Assembly (NCBI GenBank): GCA_940337035.1
Contig: OW679200.1
Location: forward strand, 20,501,090-20,565,089
DNA length: 64,000 bases
Origin: Agriotes lineatus
Lineage: Eukaryota > Arthropoda > Insecta > Coleoptera > Elateridae
Reading direction: 5' to 3'
Shown: piece after piece, positions 35,721-44,994 of the stretch
Position numbering within the stretch: the stretch's first letter is position 1
How the letters are laid out: the number at the start of each line of letters is the position of its first letter
Made by a program: the position numbers and the translations under genes
The notes under the pieces: generated by a model
What the model was told of the DNA's origin: nothing
Database searches by the model: none
The model's input: only the letters and a program-made list of their open reading frames with translations

Positions 35721-36166
35721 AATTTACTGTTAAAATACCAACATTATACTTAAAATGTCAATAATAATTAATACTCATTCACTATGATTGAATATTGCCC
35801 TTCTGTCCAATTCGAAGTTTTTAAAATGCAAGTGTGCTTTGGAAAACAAAATAGCAAAAATTATAATGGTGGTGTTTAAGTGTCAATCATATTAAGATTG
35901 CAGCTATTAATAGTGCATTTTGGTGGCCTTATTTGTAAAAAATGCCTTTTCCACCTGTAGAAGTGTTTGATATGTTTCGTGTTTATTTTCAAAACAATGA
36001 AAACGCAACTGTTTCTGTTAGAATCTATGCGATGGAGTATCCTGATAGGCACCATTCAACTGTCAAAGTTTTTCGGGTGGACAGAAAGGCAATATTCAAT
36101 CATATTGAATGAGTATTAATTATTATTGACATTTTAAATATAATGTTCGTATTTTAACTGTAAATT
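35721..36166. mobile_element. Palindromic-ended TA element C, inside A
   Basis: Inverted ends of about 90 bp: AATTTACTGTTAAAATAC at 35721 and its complement ending 36166, flanked by TA (35719-35720 and 36167-36168). The arms share the block ATGTCAATAATAATTAAT. The interior encodes a short transposase N-terminal fragment (35942-36112) whose end reads into the right arm. Confidence 0.8.
35942..36112 (+). pseudogene. Transposase N-terminal helix-turn-helix fragment (DUF4817-like)
   Basis: A 56-codon frame starts MPFPPVEVFDMFRVYFQNNE and continues NATVSVRIYAMEYPDRHHST, VKVFRVDRK, ending at TGA 36110-36112. The pattern (E..DM..VY.....NA..AVR.Y...YPDR..P....F) is the N-terminal domain (DUF4817) of many insect mariner-like transposases. 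The frame stops where the right arm of element C begins, so the rest of the protein has been lost. The neighbouring element D carries C-terminal parts of the same broad type. Confidence 0.65.
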
Positions 36167-36269
36167 TATATATAACGGGTGTCCCGCGGCAAATTTCATT
36201 TTTAAACTTGAAATAAATTTTTTATTTCTTCAAGTATTTTATTGAAAAAAATTGTAAAATAAACCTCAA

Positions 36270-36664
36270 TCTTTGGGAAATTATTTGTGAAACAGCACAT
36301 CCGCCAAATGACGCCCCTCACGTCGTACCACTTCTTTCAAACAAACTTGAAAATTGAGCATCACACGCATAAGCATAGCACGTGTAATTCCACGAATTTC
36401 TCGGGTGATGTTCCGCTTTAACACATCCACAGTGGGTGCTGCATTCTCGTAGACTTTTGATTTGAGACTAGGGGGGGAGGGATTTAGAGTCCCTCTCTTA
36501 GAAGTGATGCTATTCGGGAAAAGTTGGCGAAGCCATTACGATATTCGCGGTATGAGGAGTAGCCCTATCTTGCATAAATCAGATATCTTGACCTCTGTTA
36601 AACATTATCCGACGACGAAGAGAAGGCCACAGAAAGTTACTGATCATTTCCAGGTATCGTTCTG
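36270..36664 (-). pseudogene. Tc1/mariner transposase C-terminal half, minus strand (loop and left arm of D)
   Basis: From 36664 downward the minus strand reads FLWPSLRRRIMFNRGQDI, then FMQDRATPHTANIVMA (36575-36530), the second catalytic motif of mariner-like transposases (usually QDGATPH). It continues through RGTLN into the left arm, where a 39-bp gap removes the third catalytic motif. The tail (SLRECSTHC/KSKVYENA-like, ending near 36280) follows with frame changes. The second catalytic D is present. The protein is broken. Confidence 0.7.
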
Positions 36665-36687
36665 ACTTTTCCCGAATCGCATAATTT

Positions 36688-36950
36688 TTAAGAGAGGGAC
36701 TCTAAATTGGCCTCCGCGAAGCTCTGATTTAACTCCTTTGGACTTTTTGTTGTGGGGATATCTCAAATCAAAAGTCTACGAGAATGTACCAGCCACTGTA
36801 GATGTGTTAAAGCAGAACAGCATCCGCAAAATTCGTAGTATTTCACGTGCTATGCTTATGCTTGTGATGCGCAATTTTCAAGTTTGTTTGGAAGAAGCGG
36901 CGGTACAACGTGAGGGGCGTTATTTGGTGGATGTGCTGTTTCACAAATAA
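36688..36950 (+). pseudogene. Tc1/mariner transposase C-terminus, plus strand (right arm of D)
   Basis: The frame reads RGTLNWPPRSSDLTPLDF, LLWGYLKSKVYENVPATVDV, then SISRAMLMLVMRNFQVCLEE and YLVDVLFHK, ending in TAA at 36948-36950. WPPRSSDLTPLDFLLWG is the third catalytic motif block (consensus SPDLxPxDxxLWG, S in place of P here). It is the best preserved transposase piece in the window, with no internal stop over the last 70 codons. It has no N-terminal or core domain of its own on this strand. Confidence 0.8.
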
Positions 36951-38252
36951 TTTCCCAAAGATTGAGGTCTATTTTGTAATTTTTTTCAATAAAATACTTG
37001 AAGAAATAAAAAATTTATTTCAAGTTTAAAAATGAAATTTGCCGCGGGACACCCGTTATTTTGCTAAAATAACGATAATTAGAATTTAATAATGGCAGGT
37101 ATACTGAAAATATTCCCAAAGATGCGACATTATTTCGAGTTTTAATTTCTTTTACTGATATTTTACGTTAGGAAAGAAATATCGAAATGCGGTTTTCACT
37201 ACCGTGTTAGACCCTTATTTGGCTACCTTTTGTTGCTGTAAAAGTGATATCGATGCATTTAATTTTTTTGAGAAAATCCATTTCATTTGTAGTGTTGTCG
37301 CAAAAGGCTCTCTAGCGGCCACACAAGCAATCTAAATCAATTCGCTCAAGGTAGCGTTGATAGCCTAAGAAAAGCCCTTTTCAACGACTCCAAGTTTGAC
37401 AAAATCCGTTCAGCCATTTTGAAGTTATTGACATTTCTTTCCAAAGATGTTCGGACACCCCCCACCACTTTCCCTTAAGAGATAGAGCAAAAGGCGTTTA
37501 ACAAAAAAGAATAGAATTTATCTTAGCTTTAAAATGCTGTCCATTTTAGCTATCTGTAATATAAGAGTATTTCTCAAAAAACGGGATTTAAAATTCAAGA
37601 ATGCGATTACGCCCCCTGGTGGCCATTCTAAAAACTTAAAAATAATTTCCAGCATTTTCTCTTGGCCGCTTTAGTCATAAATTTTTTTACCCCAAGTCTT
37701 TACGACAATTACTTTTCGAGATAGGGCCGAGTGCCCTTCTTAATTGGCCACCCGGTACATCTCCGTTAAGTTCCACGGATGAATCCCCATCTACACTCTT
37801 GTATAAGCTGCTACATCCAACTGTTTACTTCTAATCCATCCATAGCAACGGTTACATACAAATAATGGCCAAAGACGTTGATCTTCACAATTATGAAGAA
37901 TTTATAGTATTTGGGTATTATTTTACTTATCAATATGTTAATAAATCAGACTTCTAGTGCCTTTAAATTGTACTTTATATAAAGTGTTCTAATTTAAATT
38001 AATTCGATACTCATTAATTCCTTTCTGTGTATTTTATTTTTAATGAATGATATAAATCTGACTTATTATTTTTATATGTACTCCTTTCTAGCAGCCCGCT
38101 TACTTACTAAAAATACATGGTTGCAAATTTACTTTAAATAATGTACACTATTGCAAAATTCGACAAATGCAACATAACTCTAATTTAAGTCCAGTACCAA
38201 TTATGTCTTATATTGTAGGTTTGCTTATAAATCAAATCCAAATAAGATTATA

Positions 38253-38793
38253 CAGTATGGTGCAAATGAAAGGAATAAATTCATTATTTCGTAAATCGGT
38301 GACTTTATTTTTAAATTCGTTCCGTCAGATTTTAGTTTTTTTCGTGACTTCATCTGTGTGAGAGTGATGACATCATCGATGATCCGTATTAAATAGAAAT
38401 GTGGGTCATGCCATACTTCCTTTTAAAGGTCTTTTAATTATCTATCCAACCACATCAACAAGTTTTAGTAATTTATTTTTGAATACTGTCAAAAAAATTA
38501 TTTATAAAATTACCAATCAAAGAATGCATACTCATCGAGATGGCACAACTAACTCCGGAAGTTATAGAAAAAGTTGAAGAAAATTTCACTGCTTGTCTTT
38601 CTCAGTATATCATAAGTAAAGGTGGGCATTTGCTTTAAATGTGGTTGTATTTAATAAATATTGCAAAAATTACGTCACGAAAAAGCTGTCGGAACCGGCA
38701 TTTAAAAACAAAAATCGACGGGTTTCAGGACTTTTCTGTAAAGTCACCGATTTACGAAATAATGACTGTATTGCTTTCATTTGCACCATAATT
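38253..38793. mobile_element. Mariner-like element, 541 bp, long terminal repeats
   Basis: Inverted ends of about 53 bp (GTATGGTGCAAATGAAAG at the left, complement at the right, both including CATTATTTCGTAAATCGGTG) are flanked by TA (38251-38252, 38794-38795). The interior keeps the end of a transposase: on the plus strand MAQLTPEVIEKVEENFTACL, then SQYIISKGGHFL and a stop at 38636-38638, like the TPE(ML)...R...C....GGHFEHLL end of mariner proteins. Everything upstream of that in the protein is deleted. Confidence 0.75.
38548..38638 (+). pseudogene. Mariner-like transposase C-terminal tail
   Basis: Thirty-odd codons, MAQLTPEVIEKVEENFTACL through GGHFL and a stop. The spacing of TPE, the R/C helix and the closing GGHF residues is typical of the extreme C-terminus of mariner-like transposases. 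It lies between the two long inverted ends of the enclosing element, which supports the call. Catalytic regions are absent. Confidence 0.55.
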
Positions 38794-39539
38794 TATAACT
38801 TTCGTGTTTTTCGGTTTCACATTTAATTCTGTTTCCTTCACGGCTGTTCTTTCGCTTGTATTCACAATGCAACCGCAAATACTAATTTGTTATAGCAACC
38901 TTACGTGTGTGTGTGTAATCTTGCTTTGCTTTTATACATTTTCGCATTTGGTCCATATACTGACTGAGACTTGGTAACTTTTTTCATGTAATCGTTTTTG
39001 TGTCCATAAGCAATGCGCACCTGAGGTAGAATGTGTAACTTGTTGTTGAAGTTTGTTCTTCAACACTATTTTAGTTCTTATTCCTTTGCTACTCTAGTGC
39101 GCAATTGCTTTTATTTTCTTCTGTGAATATTCCTTGGTGATATCGTGGCATTTTATCTAATATATATTTATCTACTTGTGACTATTAGCTGGCAATCTCC
39201 GCATGGAGTAGTATATTAAGGGAACAGTTAGTGCTATTTTTTTTCATTGTTTTATTGTTTACTCAATAGAAGTAGAGTACGTTTGCCGGTTCTAAGAGCT
39301 CACCCCACAACTTTGTGGAGAAGGGAGCCAAGGTGAAGGTCGTGGCCTTCTCCCACCAGTCGAACTACTACATCAATAAAAGCAAGATGTATTTGTTGAT
39401 TGTGTGCAATTGTGTTTGTTCTAATAAGTGTTAATTTACTATCCATCAACAAATTACAGACTCTATTATCAGCGTCAAAATCCATTTGGTAGGACATATG
39501 GAAATATAAAAACAAAAAAATTATACAGAACATCAAAGA

Positions 39540-40610
39540 ATATGAAGGTAATAGGAAATTCAGAAACTAAAAAATAAAAGTGGAAAAGTAATATCGAACA
39601 GAGAAGAAATGTGATATATAGTGCAAGAGTTTTATAAAGCCTTATTTAAAGATATATTTGCTTTAGATTTAGCTCACGGCACATTTAAAATTATAAATGT
39701 AACAGCTCAACAGAGAAATTAGACATAGAGACACCTTTTCTCCAAAATTATGTATGAAAGTTTTCGAATATGTATTTGAGACGACAGAGTTAGAAATAGG
39801 GGTGTTAGCATTGAATGAGAAAAATTAAGATATCTCTGTTTTGCAGAGGGCGAAGTTGTAATAACGGGAAACTACGGCCAGTATAATGTTATAAAAGTTG
39901 CAGCACGCTACACAAAAAGTTGGTTTGAAAATAAATTATGATCAAACCCAGTCGGTGATTAACCTATAGCATTTATCAAACCGATGAAACTCGAAAATAT
40001 GGAGATTGAAACAGTTGAAAAATACACCTATCTTGATTACCAAATAAATATCAATTAAGACAACCAGACACCCAGGGTTGAAAAGAAAGGGCTTAGGTTG
40101 GGTTGCGTATGGAAAAATACGAGATATTTTTAAGACAGTCATTCCAAACAGCCTGAAATTAATGCGTTCTTTCAGCCCTAACGTGCGGAGCAAAAACTTT
40201 TGTTGTGGAATTGCAGTGAAGTCTCCACAAGTCTTTTGTGGTAGTTGCTGTAAGTGGGGATCAAACCCAAACATCCGCCACAGATCCAGACTCTTAACTC
40301 TGAGGTATCCCCACTGTCTCTAAAAAGCAGCTTTGGAAGACTGAACAAAACGAGTACACGGAATGGGGTAAAAATAACCGGTAACACAATAATTGACCGA
40401 AGCAGAAGCTAGTCAATAAGAGAAGATCAGGCATTGGATAACTAGAAGGCAAAGAGAATGGAATGACCGTTCTAAAGATTACCTAGTGAAAAAATCAAGA
40501 AACACGTCTACCAGAGAGACAACGTATAGGAAACACGTGCTGGAAAAGATTAAGTAACTCCCAAATCAGTAGCGTTAGGCCAATGGCCTAATAAAAAGTA
40601 GAAGAAGTAA
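39540..40610 (+). pseudogene. Non-LTR retrotransposon relic with SINE insertion
   Basis: On the plus strand, with many frame changes: EIQKLKNKSGKVISNREEM and VQEFYKALFKDI (about 39555-39655, linker before the RT), FEYVFETTELE (39760), AEGEVVITGNYGQYNVIK (39850, site of the F/YADD box, here destroyed), VGLKINYDQTQSVI (39920), VEKYTYLDYQINI (40010), KKGLGWVAYGKIRDIFKTVI (40080-40145). After an interruption (minus-strand SINE, about 40190-40325) come the C-terminal motifs (about 40420-40560), with a GAAGAAG tail at 40600. The order is that of the RT and thumb in this family, with deletions between blocks. Confidence 0.7.
40190..40325 (-). mobile_element. tRNA-like SINE head inserted in retrotransposon
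   Basis: On the minus strand ATACCTCAGAGTTAAGAGTC resembles a tRNA box A and D arm. A box B-like GGGTTTGATCCCC follows, ending near 40254. It splits the plus-strand retrotransposon relic between its thumb region and its C-terminal motifs, so it inserted after that element. Boundaries are approximate because no target duplication is legible. Confidence 0.5.
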
Positions 40611-40639
40611 TAGGGAAAAGGAGAAATGGAAGTCTCAGT

Positions 40640-41265
40640 TAATGACGGGTGCTTGGCAGATGGTCAAGTAATTATTGCAAAAAACTAATTAGCTTATAGT
40701 TTGCGTTAGAAAGATTACTTACTGCATATAAGTATTCAGGACTATTACAAGGCTTTCGACCGATCTCAAACAGTAAATATACCACCGACTAAGCGGGGAG
40801 AGTGTGTCGTGTTCGACTTACTTCAATAGGTAATGAAGTAATTTAAAGGGACGCCAAGTGCTTCTATCTGGCATGTTTACCTCTAGATTCTTGAGACGAC
40901 AAACCACTCAATGGGAGCCTTAAATGGGATACGTTACTTCCCTTTTTCAAAATAATCCCAACTATGGACGATAGCAGGAGTGACTCTGTGGGATAGACAA
41001 AGAAGTTTTGAAATCAGACAGAGACATGAACTGCTAGATTTACTGATATGGGTTCCAGGTGGAAGACGAACAACATGAATAAAAACCGAGTAACGAAAAT
41101 TATTTTCAAAGAAAAACCAGGCACTCGCAGACCCATAGACAGACCCCAAGGAGATGGGCCGATTCATGAACATCGTCATCTCAAGACAAAGCATAGAGGT
41201 AATATAATGGTTGGAAAAGCCAGGGCTATCCCTAACATGAGAATAAGAAGAATAAAAAAGTAGTC
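40640..41265 (+). pseudogene. Possible further retrotransposon fragments
   Basis: GCLADGQVIIAKN at about 40650 resembles a decayed F/YADDxVIIA catalytic box. At 41075-41150 NRVTKIIFKEKPGTRRPIDR resembles the C-terminal (R/K)RP-G-RP region of insect reverse transcriptases. Between them there are no clear motifs. They could be one heavily decayed copy or two. Confidence 0.35.
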
Positions 41266-41784
41266 GCAGAGGTTGGATTTTACCCGTCTCCACCTGGTAT
41301 CGGCCTGATTGCCTTCCAGAAACTCCTCAACAACTACATCATTTTGTGAAAAACAATGTTAAACTACAATTTCGTAAGCACGAAAACCTCTTACCAGATC
41401 TCTGCTTATTGAAAAACGCAGGGTGTTGCAACTAACAAAATCTACATAGCATGCGGTTGAAGTCTCAAATGCTAACAATTTCATTTAATCAAAACACCAA
41501 CATTTATCGAAACTTATATATCTGTCTCGGCGGAGTGTTCTCCATTTGCAATCTATGGCTTCCAAAATTAAATGCCAACAATAACATGAGGATAACCTCT
41601 CACCTCGACACCCAGAAAGACAAAAGCGTGTATCTTCAAAGCAAGAAAATCTCAATTTTCATGCTCAAACAAAGTCTGCAACCCCAGATATTCTTGCGAA
41701 ACAGGTTCTATAACCGGCAGCCGAATACGTAGCCGAAAGTAAACAATTTAAATCTGTTTGGGTATACAGTCGGAACCAACGTTC

Positions 41785-42130
41785 ACAATCCTTATTCAAG
41801 TTGATATTAACATTAAATATGTTCATCAGTTTAAATACGTCGGTACTATAAAATATCACGAAAAGAATATTATACGACAAAAATAGAAAAGAACAAAGCA
41901 CAAAGATAATAGTATTCTTGAACTGTGTACGCTGGAGTAAATATATAAAAACCGAAACAAAAAAAGAATATCGCCAGCTCGTTAGTAGAATCCGTTTTAG
42001 GCTACGTCGCCTAAATAAGGACACTGAACTTTGAATGCAACAAAAAAGTAAGTACTGTGAAGGTGCACTATTTAAGAACGAAGGTGGGCGGAATCTACGG
42101 AAGTCGCACAAGAGCGAAGGGAATGGAGAA
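41785..42130 (+). pseudogene. Possible retrotransposon fragment
   Basis: Plus-strand residues INIKYVHQFKYVGTIKYHEK (about 41800-41860) match the VxxFKYLGxxI...D..I turn that follows the RT palm in non-LTR elements. RKSHKSEG-like and R/K-rich residues follow with frame changes. Only a few motifs survive. The 148-codon minus frame over the same region is a non-coding shadow. Confidence 0.4.
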
Positions 42131-42159
42131 TTGATACTAAAAGACGACTTCAGCCATAG

Positions 42160-44165
42160 CCATACTGTATATTATACATACTTATATGCTGTAGCACTAA
42201 AAATTACTTTTAAATCATCAATGGTGAGAAATAGTACTTATAAAGTGTTGAAATGCTGTTATTAATTTGTTAGTTATTGTATACTGAGTATTGAGCATTA
42301 TTTTATGTTTATGTGAAGGGAAAGCATTTGTATATAAAGTATGCGAACACAAATTAAAGCTTCAAAGAGGCCATTGACGTCAGCAATCTCCTTGGATTGG
42401 TGGTTCTTGGATCGAACATATCCTTTGAGGTATATGTGAGAGTTTTATCCCACTCATACTACTCAAAGAATAACACCAATTTTTCAGATTATTTTCACAG
42501 TAGTGACATTCGCAAATATTACTCTGAAGTATTTGCTGCAGTAAAACTACAACTCATCAAATTCGAAGTTTTAAAAATACATTTGTAATTTTTCAAACTA
42601 AAATAGAGAAAACTTTGTGTCCAACTCTTAGCAAAGCTTTTCAATACACGGCTACATCTTGATTGGTGCGTTACGGAAAAATCCACTTTATTTGATACAC
42701 AAATGGCTATTTATTTTCATTCATTTCAATAATCCTAATACAAAAATAATTTAATTGTCAATAACTAAAAGAATTTCTACCTTTATCTTAAGGCACATTC
42801 TCTATTTTAAGACAATCACCACACCCACAATATCCTTGGAAATATGTAATTTTTTTAATTATACAATAGAATTCGTTTGAACCAGTTGTAAAAAACATTG
42901 AGGAAATCTTGTATGTACATCATTCTGTTTCACTACAACTTCATGTGAATACAGTCAAACTGCGTGGATTACTTTCTTCAGCGTCATTTAACAGCAATGA
43001 CACAAGCTTTACTGTTACAGGATGCTGTTTGCAAAAGTTATTCTGATCTTCTTGCGTTTAAATAGGTGATTTAATTTTACCAAATCAGCCAATTCTAAAA
43101 CTAATTATTCATTTTACTACAGGAACTGATCTAAATAATTACGCAAAAAAACAGGCTCAATAACTTGTCTAGGATAGGCGGTGTAGAGGGAAGACTGGAA
43201 AAGAATCCGAAAAATAGTGCAGCAACCAGCATAAAATAAAGGTTTAAAACGGTAAAAGAAAAAAGACTAAATGTGGTAGAAGAAAGACTGAAGGTACTCA
43301 AAACCCCTTGAGAATTAAACAGTTTGGGTAAAAGCCTTCCCCCTCCGTATTGTGACGACCTTGATAAGCTAGTTATTGTAAGAAGCGACAGAGCAGGATT
43401 TACTTGAGTTGTTATTGTATGGATGTGAATTTCGCCCGGTTACAATCTGGTAGTATTAGTGTTGAACAATCCACGGGAAATATTATTAATTGAAACTGTT
43501 CAGTCTATAATTTATCGCAATATAAGAGTAGAACAAATTAATTTGCATGTATAACACAAAACAAACATTTTCACTGTTCTGCAAACGCCATGTGGTGTTC
43601 CGGCATAAAATATTCCAGCTTTCATGTATTGAACAAGGTTGATCTAGTACGCATTGACCGTAATTTTCGAAAATATTCTACTAATTCATTTGACCGTGCT
43701 CGCTGGCATCGATTTTAATATACTTTGATTTTCACATGACTCAGAGCAAACTGTGAAAATGCTATTTATTTACAGTGTATGTAACAAGCAATGTATCGAT
43801 ACTTTTAAAGTTAAATGAAAAAATGGTAAGACTCACTAAAAAACCAAAATTATACAAACATGTTAACCTTACATCTTGGAGAAATGTCAAGTTCGGTTTG
43901 TAACTAAATTTTTGGCACTGTTAACAAAAGCACTCTCACAGCCTGCTCTAAAATATGTATAAATCAGACAGACTATGCTCGTATTTAGCAAATGCGTTTT
44001 CACAGCACTAGTGATTTATAGTCCATTTGTTTAATTAGTTAGCACTCTTTTCACCAAAATTAAATAAAAACACGTATACTATAGGTACTAAGTCTTCTTC
44101 TTTTGAATTGATTCTCTAATGACTGGACGTTTGTCACGCCGAATTGAAATTGATAAATTTTAGAG
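42160..44165. other. AT-rich stretch, no gene seen
   Basis: No protein family, long inverted repeat or tandem array recognised. Small frames such as 42397-42588 carry no motif. Confidence 0.45.
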
Positions 44166-44175
44166 AAATATAAAC

Positions 44176-44989
44176 CTGAGCTTGGAAAATTACTTTAAAA
44201 AGTATAATAATTAAATTATCAATTACTTGGTAATTCTAATTACTCTACAGAAATTACGTTTTAAATTACTTTCACTAGAAATTGTTGTATATTTGTATTG
44301 AGGAGTATATAGATAGCCATGTGCTAGTAGTACATCCTTTTAAACAATCAAATTGAAATAATAAATAATTACCTAGGGCCAATATTGTATAATGAAGCTA
44401 TTTGTTGTCAATTGTTTTTGAAAAAATTGACTTTGCACTTGCAACAGACATATTTTTCGCTTCTTACACAATAATTATTATGAAGCTACAATGCTACATT
44501 TTACCCAGCCTGCACTACACAATACACAACACATGCACATATCATCTGCAAACATACGCGCTTGCACCAAACATATCTTTGCTCGTGCACAAAATTCGAT
44601 GTTACCTGATTGGTCAGAGGAAATCATAAATGATACCTATTACTCTTATTTTTACTGCTTTCTGGACATTTAATACTCTATCGAGACCTGTAATTTAGTA
44701 ATTGAATTACCAGAAAGTAATTATATTGCCACAAGTAATTGAAATACATACAAAGTAATTTAAATACTTTACAGTAATTTAATTATTCAAAAGTAATTGA
44801 GTACTTGAATGTAGTAATTAACTACTTTAAAAAAGTAATTGTCAAGTTGTCAAGTACTTTTTAACAAAACAGGCAATTACGAATTACAATTACCGCATTT
44901 TGAAAAGTAATCCAATTCCAAGTCAAATCAACAAAAAATAAGTTAATTAGTAATTTAATTACAAAGTAATTAATTACTGCCCAGCTCTG
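44176..44989. mobile_element. hAT-like non-autonomous element with AATTAC-rich subterminal arrays
   Basis: The right end, GCCCAGCTCTG at 44989 (CAGAGCTGGGC reading inward), is a typical hAT terminus. The left end at 44176 (CTGAGCTTGG) is a diverged version. Flanking bases TATAAAC and TATAAAAC are similar but not an exact 8-bp duplication. Both subterminal regions (44190-44290 and 44690-44980) are packed with AATTAC or GTAATT words on both strands, as expected of transposase-binding arrays. The middle has no transposase. Confidence 0.55.
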
Positions 44990-44994
44990 TATAA

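Larger units (their letters stand above)
36175..37056. mobile_element. Palindromic TA element D with inverted-duplicated transposase C-terminus, inside A
   Basis: Ends ACGGGTGTCCCGCGGC at 36175 and its complement at 37056, flanked by TA (36173-36174, 37057-37058). The arms are about 350-390 bp (36175-36523 and 36665-37056). The left arm lacks about 39 bp present in the right. Each arm carries the same C-terminal transposase segment, in opposite directions. The 140-bp loop carries the preceding part of the protein, on the minus strand only. Confidence 0.85.
34597..37757. mobile_element. Large TA-flanked palindrome (element A) with three elements in its loop
   Basis: TA-CCGGGTGGCCAATTAAG at 34597 is mirrored by its complement ending at 37757. 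The left arm 34599-35284 and right arm 37073-37755 are reverse complements over about 685 bp with scattered mismatches. Ends of the CCGGGTGGCC type with a TA duplication point to the Tc1/mariner superfamily. The arms are non-coding as far as I can see. If the inserted elements B (35301-35716), C (35721-36166) and D (36175-37056) are removed, the original loop is only about 30 bp. Element A was thus a nearly perfect 1.4-kb hairpin before it was invaded. Confidence 0.9.

Noticed and set aside
41665..42111. 148-codon minus frame with hydrophobic stretches
   Set aside because: The plus strand carries reverse-transcriptase-like motifs over the same bases, so the minus frame is probably a shadow.
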